Of a stretch of DNA of 64,000 nucleotides, positions 24,068 to 33,735 are shown piece after piece; within the stretch, counting starts at the first letter, position 1; every line of letters starts with the position of its first letter. Made by a program: the position numbers and the translations under genes. The DNA is from Bittarella massiliensis (ex Durand et al. 2017) (GTDB lineage Bacteria > Bacillota > Clostridia > Oscillospirales > Ruminococcaceae): NCBI RefSeq assembly GCF_001486165.1, contig NZ_LN908975.1:124001-188000 (forward strand). The letters are read 5' to 3'. The notes under the pieces were generated by a model. That model worked only from the letters and a program-made list of their open reading frames with translations. It did no database searches and was not told the DNA's origin.

Positions 24068-26146
24068 TCAGCCCTGGGGCTGCTGGGGGTCGGCTGCAGG
24101 GGCGCCCTCCTGCCCGTCTGCGGCGCTCTCCTCTTCCGGGGGGAAGAAGTAGGCGTTCATGATGTCCCGCGCCAGGGTGGGCAGATAGACGCTGTCGCCG
24201 CCGTGCTCGATGATGATGCAGACGGCGATCTCGGGGTCGCCCACCGGCCCGAAACAGATGAACACGGCGTTGGGGCTGCCGCCGGGCACCTGGGGGGTAC
24301 CGGTCTTGGCGCCCACCGTATAGGTGTAGTTGGCAAAGCCGGAGCGGCCGCTGCCCACCTTTGCCACGGCCACCATCCCGGCCTCAACGGCGGCAAAGTC
24401 CTCTTCCGAAACATCCACCTTGGTGGACTGAACGGGGGTCTCGTAGACCGTTTCGCTGCCGTCGTGCCGCTCAATGCTCTTGACCACATGGGGGGTGTAG
24501 TGGGTGCCGTGGTTGGCGATGGTGGCGGCGTAGTTGGCCAGCTGCAGCGGGGTGACGGTGGTGTAGCCCTGGCCGATACCGGCCTGGATCACGTCGCCCG
24601 GGCCCCACTTCTCGGTGGGGTTGAGCTGGGATTTGACGTCGGGGCTGGAGATCTGGCCGGAGGATTCGGCCAGTTCGACCCCGGTCTTGACCCCCAGGCC
24701 CAACTGGTTGGCGATCTTGCCGATGGGGTCGATCCCCACCCGGCGGGCCACGTCGTAAAAGTAGATGTTGCAGGAGACCTGCAGCGCCCTCGTCAGGCTG
24801 ATGTTCCCGTGGGTGCCGAGGCACTGGGGCTGGTAGTCGCTGTAATAGGTGTAGACGTGGCCGCAGTAGACGGTGGAGGAGGGGGTGATGGTCCCCTCGC
24901 TGAGCCCCGCCAGGGCCACCGCGGGCTTGAAGACCGAGCCGGGGGTGTAGGTGCCCTTAAAGGCCCGGTTGTAGAGGGGGCGGCGGCTGTCCTCCAGCAG
25001 TTCGGTATAGTTTTTTTGAAAGGTGTTCACGTCGTAGGTGGGGGAGTTGACGGCCGCCAGGATCTCGCCGGTGCGGGTGTCGATGACCACGGCGGTGCCG
25101 GCGTTGGCGTCCCGCCCCTTGTCCACCCCCTTGGTGGCGGCGATCTCCTTGATTTTGGCGTCCAGCAATTCCTGCACGGTGGCCTGCAGCCGGGCGTCGA
25201 TGGTGAGGCGGACGGTGTTGCCGGCCACCGGCTGCTGCACCTCCTCCACCGAGAGGATGTTGCCCTGTTTGTCCCGGGAGACCTGGGTCTTGCCCGGGGT
25301 GCCCTTTAGATAGGACTCGTAGAGCTTTTCAACGCCGTCTTTGCCCACGGTGGCGTTGAGCTTGTACCCCTGCTGGGAGAGCTCGGTGTACTCCTCGGCG
25401 GAGATGGGGCCGATGTAGCCCAGCAGGTGGGGGGCCAGGGTGCCATTGGGGTATTCCCGCACCGTGTCCTCGACGATGTCCACCCCGGGGTAGGTGACGT
25501 TTTTCTCCTGCACCATGGTGACGGTGGTCATGGACACGTCCTCGGCAAAGGTGTATGGGGTGCCGTTGGAGTAGCCCCGCTCCACCATCTCGTAGCGCAC
25601 CCCGGCGATCTTGCGGGCGGTGGCCCGGTCGTACTCCTGCAGGTCGTAGGTGTCGATGAGTTTGTCCATCACGTTCTCGGCGGTGGCGTAGACGTTGAGG
25701 TTGTTCTGCCGCTTGACCTTGGCGATGGTGGCCTCCACCTTTTCGTCAGAGGGCTGGTCCTCCCCGTCGGGCACCTGGTAGGGGGCAAAGGCGAAGGGTT
25801 CGGCGAGGGTGATGGGGAGGGTGTCGTTCCAGCTGTCGCCGTTTTGCTCCAAGATCTCGATCATGGCGAGGATGGTGGCGTTGAGCTGGTCGGCGGGCAG
25901 GTAGAGGCGGTTGAACTGCACGTTGAAGCACATGCGGTTGCGCGCCAAAGCCACGCCGTTGCGGTCGACGATCTCCCCCCGCGCCGCCTCGGTGGTGTTG
26001 GTGTAGACCGAGGTGGAGCGGTTGAGCTCGGCGTACTCCGCCCCCCTGACGATCTGGGTCTTAAACAGGGAGACCGAAAAGAGCCCCCCCACGAGAAGGA
26101 TGAGGATGGCCAGGTAAAAGAGGCGGTTTTTCAGCAGGTTTCGCAA
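24068..26146 (-). CDS. mrdA: Penicillin-binding protein 2 (elongation transpeptidase)
   Basis: 692 residues. One N-terminal membrane anchor (YLAILILLVGGLFSVSLF, residues 11-28), a dimerization region with RGEIVDRNG, then the transpeptidase domain with Ser404-xx-Lys407 (GSVFK), SCN (458-460) and KTG (614-616). It cross-links peptidoglycan during lateral growth. It is the fourth gene of mreBCD-mrdA. The tail after residue 660 is acidic and Pro/Gln-rich. No rodA is present in the window. Confidence 0.95.
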   Translation of the reverse strand: MRNLLKNRLFYLAILILLVGGLFSVSLFKTQIVRGAEYAELNRSTSVYTNTTEAARGEIVDRNGVALARNRMCFNVQFNRLYLPADQLNATILAMIEILEQNGDSWNDTLPITLAEPFAFAPYQVPDGEDQPSDEKVEATIAKVKRQNNLNVYATAENVMDKLIDTYDLQEYDRATARKIAGVRYEMVERGYSNGTPYTFAEDVSMTTVTMVQEKNVTYPGVDIVEDTVREYPNGTLAPHLLGYIGPISAEEYTELSQQGYKLNATVGKDGVEKLYESYLKGTPGKTQVSRDKQGNILSVEEVQQPVAGNTVRLTIDARLQATVQELLDAKIKEIAATKGVDKGRDANAGTAVVIDTRTGEILAAVNSPTYDVNTFQKNYTELLEDSRRPLYNRAFKGTYTPGSVFKPAVALAGLSEGTITPSSTVYCGHVYTYYSDYQPQCLGTHGNISLTRALQVSCNIYFYDVARRVGIDPIGKIANQLGLGVKTGVELAESSGQISSPDVKSQLNPTEKWGPGDVIQAGIGQGYTTVTPLQLANYAATIANHGTHYTPHVVKSIERHDGSETVYETPVQSTKVDVSEEDFAAVEAGMVAVAKVGSGRSGFANYTYTVGAKTGTPQVPGGSPNAVFICFGPVGDPEIAVCIIIEHGGDSVYLPTLARDIMNAYFFPPEEESAADGQEGAPAADPQQPQG

Positions 26147-26189
26147 GGAAGGTCCCTCCTTTTCGGCGCGCCCGACGGGCAGGCGGGGC

Positions 26190-26708
26190 TTACTCCTCCA
26201 CGGCGTAGCGGCGGGCGATCCGCCGGGCCAGCCAGAAGAGGGGCGGGCAGTAGACCAGGGTGTACCCGGCCATGGGCAGCAGGGTGTGCAGCAGCAGGTA
26301 GAGGCTGCCCCCCTGGTAGAAGATCAAGAAGTTGAAGAGGTAGTCCAGCCCCACCGCCACCAGCAGGGCGGCGGCACAGGCGAGGGTGAAGTTGACGGTG
26401 TTCTGCCGGATCCAGAAGAGGAAACAGAAGCTGACCGCCACGCAGAGAACGCAGAGGATGATCCCGAAAAAACCCGAGATGCGGGAGGCGGACAGGTCCC
26501 ACATCAACCCGGCCAGGGCGCCGAAGATGGCGCCCGCCAGCTCGTTTTCGAGGACGGCCACCGCCAGGCAGACCGGCACCACCAGCACCGGCTGGATGGA
26601 GCCGATGGCCAGCAGCCCCGGCGTGGTCTGCACGATGTAGCAGAAAAAGAGCAGCAGGGCGTAAAAGAGCCACTTGAGAAAGCGCTCTTTCCCCTTTTTG
26701 GTGGGCAT
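26190..26708 (-). CDS. mreD: Rod shape-determining protein MreD
   Basis: 172 residues, nearly all in five to six membrane helices, the size and profile of MreD. Recognition rests mainly on position between mreC and mrdA together with the MreD-like stretches VCLAVAVLENELAGAIFG and GLMWDLSASRISGFFGI. MreD links MreC and PBP2 to the cytoplasmic MreB filament in the elongasome. It is preceded by GAAAGGGGGGCGAGAG, a strong ribosome site. Confidence 0.88.
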   Translation of the reverse strand: MPTKKGKERFLKWLFYALLLFFCYIVQTTPGLLAIGSIQPVLVVPVCLAVAVLENELAGAIFGALAGLMWDLSASRISGFFGIILCVLCVAVSFCFLFWIRQNTVNFTLACAAALLVAVGLDYLFNFLIFYQGGSLYLLLHTLLPMAGYTLVYCPPLFWLARRIARRYAVEE

Positions 26709-26771
26709 CTCTCGCCCCCCTTTCCCTTCACAAGTCGGTGATCTTGCAGGCGGTTTTGTCCGGCGGCGGGA

Positions 26772-27599
26772 TCAGTAGGCCTTGACCACCATCACCGAGG
26801 TCACCTCCGACGGGTCGACCGCCGGCTGCACCACCGCGTATTTGGAGATGCCGGAGGACTCCATCTGCACCTCCAGCACGGTGCCGATGAGCAGGTCGGC
26901 CGGATAGGTGCCCCCCAAATCGGAACTCATCACCAGTTCGCCCTCCTTCACCTCTGAGGTGGGGGCCAGGTAGCGCAGCTTGGTCTTCCCCTCCTGGGCG
27001 AGGCCCACATCCCCCTCCACCATGCCGGGGTCCCGGCTGGCGGTGGCGGTGGCCCCCACCTTGAAGGCCGGGTCCAGCAGGGTGGTGACCACCGCGTAGT
27101 TGGGCCCCACCTCGCTGATGATCCCCACCATCCCTGCCTGGGTGATGACCGGGTCCTGCAGGGCAATGCCCTGGTCGCTGCCCCGGTCGATTTTAAAGGA
27201 GTAGAAGCGGCTGCTGGAATCCCGGGCGATGACGCTGGCCGCCTCCATCTCAAAGGTGGGGTGCTCCTCCTGGATCTGCAGCATCTCCCGGTAGGTCTCG
27301 TTCTCGCTCTTGTAGCGGTCCAGGTCGGCCAGCTGCCCCTGCAGCTGGCGCACCTGCTGCTGGAGCTGGGTGTTCTCCTCCAGCAGCTCGTCGGCCAGGG
27401 TCAGCCGGTCAAAGAAGCCGCCGAACCAGCCGGTCACCGCAGAGGAGACGGCCTGAAAGGGGGTGGAGACAAAGCCGATGGCCTTGCTCGCCACCGAGCT
27501 GAGGGTGCCGCTGTACGCGGCCTGGATCATAAAGCCCAACAGAAGGGCCAAAACGCAGAGGATTACCTTGAAGCGGGTGGTCTTGAAGAAGTCACGCAT
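26772..27599 (-). CDS. mreC: Rod shape-determining protein MreC
   Basis: 275 residues: one N-terminal membrane helix (FKVILCVLALLLGFMIQAAY), a coiled coil (about 75-110, LLEENTQLQQQVRQLQGQLA), then the paired beta-barrel domain of MreC (VIARDSSSRFYSFKIDRGSD, GLVGIISEVGP-like, SSDLGGTYPADLLIGTV). MreC sits outside the membrane and activates PBP2. It lies about 160 bases after mreB and is followed by mreD. Confidence 0.94.
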   Translation of the reverse strand: MRDFFKTTRFKVILCVLALLLGFMIQAAYSGTLSSVASKAIGFVSTPFQAVSSAVTGWFGGFFDRLTLADELLEENTQLQQQVRQLQGQLADLDRYKSENETYREMLQIQEEHPTFEMEAASVIARDSSSRFYSFKIDRGSDQGIALQDPVITQAGMVGIISEVGPNYAVVTTLLDPAFKVGATATASRDPGMVEGDVGLAQEGKTKLRYLAPTSEVKEGELVMSSDLGGTYPADLLIGTVLEVQMESSGISKYAVVQPAVDPSEVTSVMVVKAY

Positions 27600-27759
27600 G
27601 GCCTTCCCTCCTACCGACGGGTTGTGGAAAACGGTCTAAAATAGGCGGGCCGACAGCGGGCGCTCGTCGCCCTGGCCGCCATTTCCCGCCTATCCGTTTA
27701 CATGGGTTGCCGGATCGCCGATCCGCGGCGGCCCCTTCCCTCAAAGGGGGCGCGCCCGA

Positions 27760-28779
27760 TCAGTAGCTGCTGTCGCCGTCGTCGGACAGCACTTCTTTGA
27801 GCAGATCCAGGTTTTCCAGCACCTTGCCGGTCCCCTCGGCCACGCAGTCCAGGGGGTTTTCGGCAATGTGCACCGGCATCCCGGTCTCCCGGGTCACCAG
27901 TTCGTCCAGCCCCCGCAGCAGCGCGCCGCCGCCGGTCAGGGTGATGCCGTGGTCGATGATGTCGGAGGCCAGCTCGGGAGGGGTCTTTTCCAGGGTGGTC
28001 TTGATGGCGTCCACCACCTCCTGCAGGGGGGCGGCCAGGGCCTCGCGCACCTCTTTGGCGCTCAGGGAGATGTTCTTGGGCAGCCCGTCGGCCAGGTCGC
28101 GGCCCTTGATCTCCACCTCGCCCTCGCCCTCGTAGGAAGAGGCCGAGCCGATCTCGATTTTGATCATCTCGGCGGTGCGCTCGCCGATGAGCAGGTTGTA
28201 GGCCCGCTTGACGTAGTTGATGATGGAGGAGTCGAACTCGTCCCCGCCCACCCGGACGGATTTGGCCGAGACGATGCCCCCCAGGGAGATGACGGCCACC
28301 TCGCTGGTGCCGCCGCCGATGTCCACCACCATGCTGCCCATGGCCTCGGCCACCGGCAGCCCGGCGCCGATGGCGGCCGCCATCGGCTCCTCGATCACCG
28401 ACACCTGCTTGGCGCCGGCCTTGAGGGCGGCTTCCCGCACGGCGCGGCGCTCCACCGCGGTGACGCCGGAGGGGATGCAGATGATGATGCGGGGGCGGGC
28501 GAACATCTTGCCGTTAAAGACCTTTTTGATGAAGATCTGCAGCATGCTGGTGGTGATGTCAAAGTCGGCGATGACGCCGTCTTTGAGCGGGCGCACGGCC
28601 ACAATGGAGCCGGGGGTCCGGCCGATGACGTCTTTGGCCTCCTGTCCGACGAAGCGGACGGTGTCGGTCTTTTTGTCCACGGCGACCACCGAGGGCTCCC
28701 GCATGATGATCCCCTTGCCCCGCATGAAGACGAGGGTGTTGGCGGTGCCCAGGTCGATGCCGATATCGCGTGAAAACAT
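27760..28779 (-). CDS. mreB: Rod shape-determining actin homolog MreB
   Basis: 339 residues of bacterial actin: phosphate-binding [12 protein letters not shown] near the N-terminus, [20 protein letters not shown], the second phosphate loop [19 protein letters not shown], and adenosine site [18 protein letters not shown]. It forms membrane-associated filaments that guide lateral wall synthesis. The ATG at 28779 follows AAAGGGG; longer upstream starts lack homology. It is the first gene of mreBCD-mrdA, with a clear promoter 110 bases upstream. Confidence 0.96.
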   Translation of the reverse strand: MFSRDIGIDLGTANTLVFMRGKGIIMREPSVVAVDKKTDTVRFVGQEAKDVIGRTPGSIVAVRPLKDGVIADFDITTSMLQIFIKKVFNGKMFARPRIIICIPSGVTAVERRAVREAALKAGAKQVSVIEEPMAAAIGAGLPVAEAMGSMVVDIGGGTSEVAVISLGGIVSAKSVRVGGDEFDSSIINYVKRAYNLLIGERTAEMIKIEIGSASSYEGEGEVEIKGRDLADGLPKNISLSAKEVREALAAPLQEVVDAIKTTLEKTPPELASDIIDHGITLTGGGALLRGLDELVTRETGMPVHIAENPLDCVAEGTGKVLENLDLLKEVLSDDGDSSY

Positions 28780-28886
28780 GGAAATACCCCTTTCAAAGCG
28801 CGCGCCGAAGAGTGCGGGCGGGCGCCTGATGTTGTCAAAAAAATTGGTTCTCCCTGCCAAAATGCAGGCAGGCCATATCTTTTCCT

Positions 28887-28915
28887 ATTATAAACGCTGG
28901 CCGGGCAAACCTCAA
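28887..28915 (-). promoter_or_regulatory. Promoter of the mreBCD-mrdA operon
   Basis: On the minus strand: -35 TTGAGG (28910-28915), 17 bases, -10 TATAAT (28887-28892). Confidence 0.8.
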
Positions 28916-29021
28916 CTGAATTTTATGAAGATTTTCCAACAATTTGGCCCTGCCGGCCCCTTTTTCCCAGAGAGAATGCCCCGGTTGGGCAGCCGGCAAG
29001 CGGCCGGGGGCAAAAATCTGC

Positions 29022-29606
29022 TTATTTTGGCGCGGGCAGCTCCTGCAGCGCCTGGCAGAGATGGGCCACCGGCAGCCCCAACACGGTGAAGTAATCCCCC
29101 TCCACCCGCCGGCAAAAGGCCGCTGCCGCCCCCTGGATGCCGTAGGCCCCGGCCTTATCGAAGGGCTCGCCGGTGGCCAGGTACCGCTCGATCTCCCAGT
29201 CGGCCAGGGGGCGGAAGGTCACCCGGCAGCTCTCCACAAACGAGCGATCCTCCCCCTGTTGCAGCAGGCAGACCCCGGTGTGCACCCAGTGGTCCCGCCC
29301 CGAGAGGGCGCGCAGCATGGCGCGGGCCCCCTCCTCGCCGTGGGGTTTGCCCAGGGCCCTGCCGTCGAGGTCCACCAGGGTGTCGCAGCCCAGGACGGTG
29401 TGGCCGCCTCCCAGCTCCTCCAGCACCGCCTGGGCCTTGATGTGGGCCAGGTGGGCCACCGCCTCCTGCGGGGGCATGGGGCGGGGCAGGGTCTCGTCGG
29501 CCCCGCTGACGCGGACGGCAAAGTCGTCGGTGATCAGGTGCAGGTACTCCTGCCGCCGGGGCGAGGAGGAGGCCAGCACCAGGTGCAGGTGTTTGCAGTC
29601 GTACAT
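29022..29606 (-). CDS. maf: Maf-family nucleoside triphosphate pyrophosphatase
   Basis: 194 residues. Maf proteins hydrolyse non-canonical or modified NTPs (dTTP/UTP in one branch) and affect septation. Motifs seen are LASSSPRRQEYL at the start, GCDTLVDLDGRALGKP, TGVCLL and DKAGAYGIQGAAAAFCRRVEGDYFTVLGLP. The ATG at 29606 was preferred because GAGAGAGGG precedes it. It follows dut closely and precedes mreB, the same neighbour it has in Bacillus and many Clostridia. Confidence 0.93.
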   Translation of the reverse strand: MYDCKHLHLVLASSSPRRQEYLHLITDDFAVRVSGADETLPRPMPPQEAVAHLAHIKAQAVLEELGGGHTVLGCDTLVDLDGRALGKPHGEEGARAMLRALSGRDHWVHTGVCLLQQGEDRSFVESCRVTFRPLADWEIERYLATGEPFDKAGAYGIQGAAAAFCRRVEGDYFTVLGLPVAHLCQALQELPAPK

Positions 29607-29630
29607 CCCGTTTCCCTCTCTCACGGCGCC

Positions 29631-30080
29631 CTAGCGCTTTCCGGTGGAGCCGAAGCGCCCCTCGCCCCGGCCGGTGGTCGCCAGCTCCTCCACCTCCTGG
29701 ATGGGGGGGGTGAAGATGGGGGTCAGCACCAGCTGGGCGATGCGGTCCCCGTGGCGGACGGTGTAGGGGGTGTCAAAGGTGTTTTGCAGCGAGACCAGCA
29801 GCTCGCCGGTGTAGTCGGCGTCGATGACCCCCACGCAGTTGGTGGGCACCACCCCGTGGCGGACGGCCAGCCCGCTGCGGGCGTAGATGAGCCCCACCAT
29901 CTGGCCGTGGGGCATCCCCACGGCGATCCCGGTGGGGAAGATGTGGGCCTGGCCGGGCGCAAGGGTGATCTCCCCCTCCTCGGGCAGGCAGGCGCACAGG
30001 TCGTACCCGGCGCTGGATTCGGTGGCGCGGCGGGGGAGGTTTGCCCCCTCCCGCAGCCGTTTGATCTGCAACTTGTCCAA
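29631..30080 (-). CDS. dut: dUTP diphosphatase
   Basis: 149 residues with all five trimeric dUTPase motifs in order: AGYDL (1), YARSGLA (2), GVIDADYTGEL (3, with the catalytic Asp), RIAQLVL (4) and the C-terminal lid GRGEGRFGSTG (5). It removes dUTP and supplies dUMP for thymidylate synthesis. It lies between the U32 peptidase gene and maf on the same strand, so two nucleotide-pool cleaning enzymes are adjacent. Confidence 0.96.
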   Translation of the reverse strand: MDKLQIKRLREGANLPRRATESSAGYDLCACLPEEGEITLAPGQAHIFPTGIAVGMPHGQMVGLIYARSGLAVRHGVVPTNCVGVIDADYTGELLVSLQNTFDTPYTVRHGDRIAQLVLTPIFTPPIQEVEELATTGRGEGRFGSTGKR

Positions 30081-30108
30081 TGGCTTCTCTCCTCGCTTGT
30101 GGCGGGCG

Positions 30109-32200
30109 CTAGACCGCCCGGAAATAGAGCCCCCGGGTGTACCTGCCCTGGGGGGTGCTGCGCTGTCCGGCAGCGTAGCGGCGGATGGTGGGGGCGATTT
30201 CCCCCGGGGCCTCGACGGTGAACCAGAGCAGCTCGCTGTCGGCCAGGGCCAGGGCGTCCCGCCGGTCGCCCATGTCCAGGGGAAGGCAGTTGAGCAGCTG
30301 CGACCAGCCCCCCTGGCACAGCAGGGGGAAAAGGCGGCCGGTGCGGTCCACCACCCCGCCGGTCCGGCGGCAGGCGGCGCAGCCGCCCCGGTTTTGCAGG
30401 GGGCAGGCCCGCAGGTTCATCACCGGCAGCCGCCCGTAACCCAGGGCCCGCAGAAAGACCGTCTGGGGGAACTGGGCGATCTCGGCGGCCTGTACCTCGG
30501 GCGAGAGGGTCGCCCGCACGGCCCCCATCCCCTGCAGGGCGAGGGCGGCGGGGCCGGAGAAACAGCTCAGCCCCGGGCCGGCCGTCACCTCTGCCCCGCA
30601 GCCGCGCAGCAGTTCCAGGTGGGCCAGGTTGTCCCCCTCGACCCGGGGCAGGCCCCGGGCCGCCCAGCGGCGGGCCCGCTGGGCCTCCTCCCCCTCGCCG
30701 GTGAAGAGGAGCCGGGGCAGGCAGCCGGTGAGTTTGGGCAGCAGCTCGTCCAGGAAGGGGGCCAGCCGCCGGTCCTCCAGCACCCGCAGGGGGAGGAGGA
30801 TCTCGTCCAGCAGGGGCCAGACCTCCCTCGCCGCCAACAGCTGCTCCACCGCCTCGAACCGGGCGGCCAACTGCCGCCGGGCCGGGCGCCCCCTGCGGCA
30901 GCTCCCGCCGCGCGGGAGCCGGTGCGGCGCAGCGCTCGGCCAGCTCCCCGTAGACCTGCCGGCGCAGGGCGTTGCAGGCTGAGACGGGGACAAAGAGCCC
31001 CTCCTCCACCGCGCAGTCGCCCTCGGCCAGGGAAAAGGGGGTGTCGCCAGTCTTTTCCAGGCAGCGCATCAGGGCCTCCCGCCCGGTGGGCTTGGCTTTT
31101 GCCTCCTGGGCGGGGATCGAGCCCTGGGCCTGCGCCTCCCCACATTGGGCGGTCAGGGTGAGCCCTTCCCCCCGGCGCAGGGTGAAGCGGGCGCGCAGGG
31201 GCAGCTTGTCCCCCCGTTCCCGCCGGGGGAAGAGGGGTTCGGCCACCAGCCGGGAGAGGGCCTTTTGGCTGGCCCTGGCGTCGACCTCTCGCCGGTGGCC
31301 GAACATCTGCGGCCCGATGGCGCCGGTCAGGTAGCCGTCGGTGAACCCGCTGCGGGAGAAGAGGTCTCGCAGCAGGGCCTTGTCATACCCCTGCCCCGCC
31401 CGGGCGCGCCAGACGGCGGCGGTGACCTGCCCCACGTACTCCGGCCGCTTGAGCCGCCCCTCGATCTTCACCGAGGCGACCCCCAGCGCCTGTAGCTGGG
31501 GGAGGTGGTCGATGCCGCAGAGGTCCTTCAGGCTCAAATCGTAGCGGTCGCAGGCCCCTCCGGGGAGGGCGGACGCCTCCTCCGGCGAGGAGACGGCGCA
31601 GAAGGGCAGCCGGCAGGTGCCCGCGCAGTCCCCCCGGTTGCCTGAGCGCCCGCCGATGACGGCGCTCATCAGGCACTGGCCCGAAACCGACATGCACAGC
31701 GCCCCGTGGATAAAGACCTCCAGCTCCAGCGCCCCCTCCCGGGCGATGGCGGCGATCTCCATTAAAGAGAGTTCCCGCGCCAGGATGGCGCGGGAAAATC
31801 CCAGCCGCGCCAACTGCCGCGCCCCGGCCGGGGAGTGGATGCTCATCTGGGTGGAGCCGTGCAGGGGCAGGTCGGGGAAGGCCCGGCGCGCCAGGGAGAC
31901 GAGCCCCAGGTCCTGCACGATGAGGGCGTCGATCCCCGCCCGGTGGGCCTGGCGCACCACCTCCAGGGCCTGAGGCAGCTCGCTCTGGCGCAGCAGGGTG
32001 TTCAGGGCCAGGTAGACCTTGACCCCCCGCCCGTGGCAGTCGTCCACCGTGCGGCCCAGCTCCTCCTCGTCAAAGTTCTGGGCGCCGCTGCGGGCGCTGA
32101 ACTGCTTGGCCCCCAGGTAGATGGCGTCGGCCCCGTTGAGGATGGCCGCCCGGGCCTGGGCGGGCCCCCCGGCGGGGGCGAGGATCTCGATGGGCGCCAT
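30109..32200 (-). pseudogene. U32 family peptidase with a frameshift
   Basis: The first 430 or so codons read as a U32 collagenase-like/tRNA-modification-type protein (EILAPAGGPAQARAAILNGA, GAKQFSARSGAQNF, GSTQMSIHS, FIHGALCMSVSGQCLMSAVIGGRSGNRGDC, KIEGRLKRPEYV). The frame is then lost. The continuation (RRQLAARFEAVEQLLAAREV ... RGLYFRAV) sits in the +1 frame and ends at 30109. The change falls at a run of five C on the plus strand (30889-30893); one base fewer would restore a protein of about 696 residues. It may be a true pseudogene, a phase-variable gene or a sequence error. The ATG shares a base with the zapA stop. Confidence 0.8.
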
Positions 32201-32544
32201 CACTGGATGTCCAGCCGGGTCTTGAGGGAGGCGATCTCCCGCTTGAGCCGCTCGATCTCCCGCTTCTGCTCCTCGCACTCGATGCGGGCCTTGGCCGCAT
32301 CCTCCAAATAGTCCTTGATCTGCAGCCGCATGTTGTCGGTGCTCTCCTGGGCCTTGACGCTCTCGTCCAGGTGGTCCAGCGCCGCCAGCACCGCGGCGGT
32401 CATCACCGAGATGCGGGGGTTTTGCGCCATCATCTTCTTCAGCTCGGCGTCCAGCTTCCGGGCCAGGTTCAGCACGTACTCCTCGTCCTCGTTCCCGGCG
32501 ATCACGTAGTCAATGCCGCAGATGGTGATTTTGACTTTGTTCAT
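32200..32544 (-). CDS. zapA: Cell division protein ZapA
   Basis: 114 residues. The N-terminal globular domain (KVKITICGIDYVIAGNEDEE) is followed by a long helix (from about residue 55) ending in a charged coiled coil (KARIECEEQKREIERLKREI). This is the ZapA shape; it bundles FtsZ filaments at the division ring. The start ATG at 32544 follows AGGAGGAGACGGGCA. Its stop overlaps the U32 start by one base (TGATG), and zapA next to a U32 gene is a common Firmicute pairing. Confidence 0.9.
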   Translation of the reverse strand: MNKVKITICGIDYVIAGNEDEEYVLNLARKLDAELKKMMAQNPRISVMTAAVLAALDHLDESVKAQESTDNMRLQIKDYLEDAAKARIECEEQKREIERLKREIASLKTRLDIQ

Positions 32545-32734
32545 TGCCCGTCTCCTCCTTGTTGCGCGTCCCTGTATGGCGGGGTGTTGCTGTGCCTTTT
32601 TCTTTTCCCCGCAACGGCAAAAATGCCATGACAGATTGAATCGGACCCAGACAAAATGGGTCGAATCTATCATAGCACAGTTTGCCGCAGATGTGTGAAG
32701 TTTTTGCAAAGGGAGAGGGGGCAAAAATGTCCGC

Positions 32735-33637
32735 CTAGGCGATGGAGAGGACGGCCAGCATCGGCCCCAATTTTTGATAGGCCCCCTCAAAGCCGTCCAG
32801 GGGCAGCGGGTTCTCCCCCAGCCCCACTTCCAGGGTGTAGCCGGGGCGGCCGGTCTCCTGAATAAACCAGTCCTTGAACCCGGCGTGGGAGGCGGTCCCC
32901 CCCGGCTGGGCCACCCGGTAGCCCCCCACCGAGGCCAGCATCTGGGCGACGAGGGCGCTCTGCTTGGGGGTGCGGGGGCCGTACTGGTAGTAGATCTCCT
33001 CCCCCTGGCTGTGCAGGGCCACCACCTGCCGCGGGGCGTAGAGGCGGCAGAAGTCGGCCAGGGCCCGGGTCTCCGGCTCGGAAAAGGGGAAGGGGCCGCC
33101 GTACTTGGTGGGCCCCGGCAGGTAGATGCCGGTCTGCTCCACCTGGCGGCGGGCGATGTCGAAGCCGGCGTCGAAGTTGTGGTTGAGGTCCACCCCCCGG
33201 GCGTTGGCCTGCCAGTGGCTCAAGTCCCCGCCGCAGTGGGCGAAGACAAAGGTGCGCAGGGGGCCGGCGGTGTCTACGCCCCCCACCCAGAGCTCCAGCC
33301 CGTCGGGGTTGAGGCAGGGGATGAAGAGGAGCCCCCGCTCCCCGATGGCCTTGCCCATGGGGGTGTCATAGGGGAAGGTGCCGCTCTCCAAACTCTCAAG
33401 CACCTCTTCGCAGAAGCGGAAGCACCCCAGCACCCCGTAGTACTCGGTGGCGTGGGTGCCGCCCACAATGCAGGTGGCGCTCTGCAGGTTGCCCACCCCG
33501 ATGGCGTAGATTTCCCGCCCCAGCCAACTGCGGCCGATGGAGAACACCTTGGCGGCCGGGTAGCGGATGGCGATCCTGGCAAACCGGGCCATGGTTGTGG
33601 TATACTGTGGATATTCCTTGTAAAACAGGTCGGTCAT
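32735..33637 (-). CDS. M14 family zinc carboxypeptidase-like peptidase
   Basis: 300 residues of the M14 metallopeptidase fold. Zinc ligands appear as His-x-x-Glu in GGTHATEYYG and His in ALHSQGEE; the catalytic Glu is in YTLEVGLGENP, and the substrate Arg/Asn in NARGVDLNHNFD. Relatives in Bacillus (YqgT-like) cut gamma-D-glutamyl-diamino acid bonds of wall peptides. No signal peptide or LysM domain is visible, so it may work on imported muropeptides in the cytoplasm. It lies upstream of zapA on the same strand. Confidence 0.88.
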   Translation of the reverse strand: MTDLFYKEYPQYTTTMARFARIAIRYPAAKVFSIGRSWLGREIYAIGVGNLQSATCIVGGTHATEYYGVLGCFRFCEEVLESLESGTFPYDTPMGKAIGERGLLFIPCLNPDGLELWVGGVDTAGPLRTFVFAHCGGDLSHWQANARGVDLNHNFDAGFDIARRQVEQTGIYLPGPTKYGGPFPFSEPETRALADFCRLYAPRQVVALHSQGEEIYYQYGPRTPKQSALVAQMLASVGGYRVAQPGGTASHAGFKDWFIQETGRPGYTLEVGLGENPLPLDGFEGAYQKLGPMLAVLSIA

Positions 33638-33735
33638 GACGTCACCTCCCTGCAGTATATGCGCCCTCTGGGCGCAACTTGCCCGGCGGGGGGCGGCTGG
33701 CCGCCGAGCTCGATGCGCGATGGAGGGATTGTCCC

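Noticed and set aside
29723-32278. A single very long frame of 851 codons covering U32 peptidase and dut
   Set aside because: Only its first part matches a protein family; after the C run the sequence is Pro/Gly/Arg-rich and antisense-like, and the true dut frame overlaps it in another phase.
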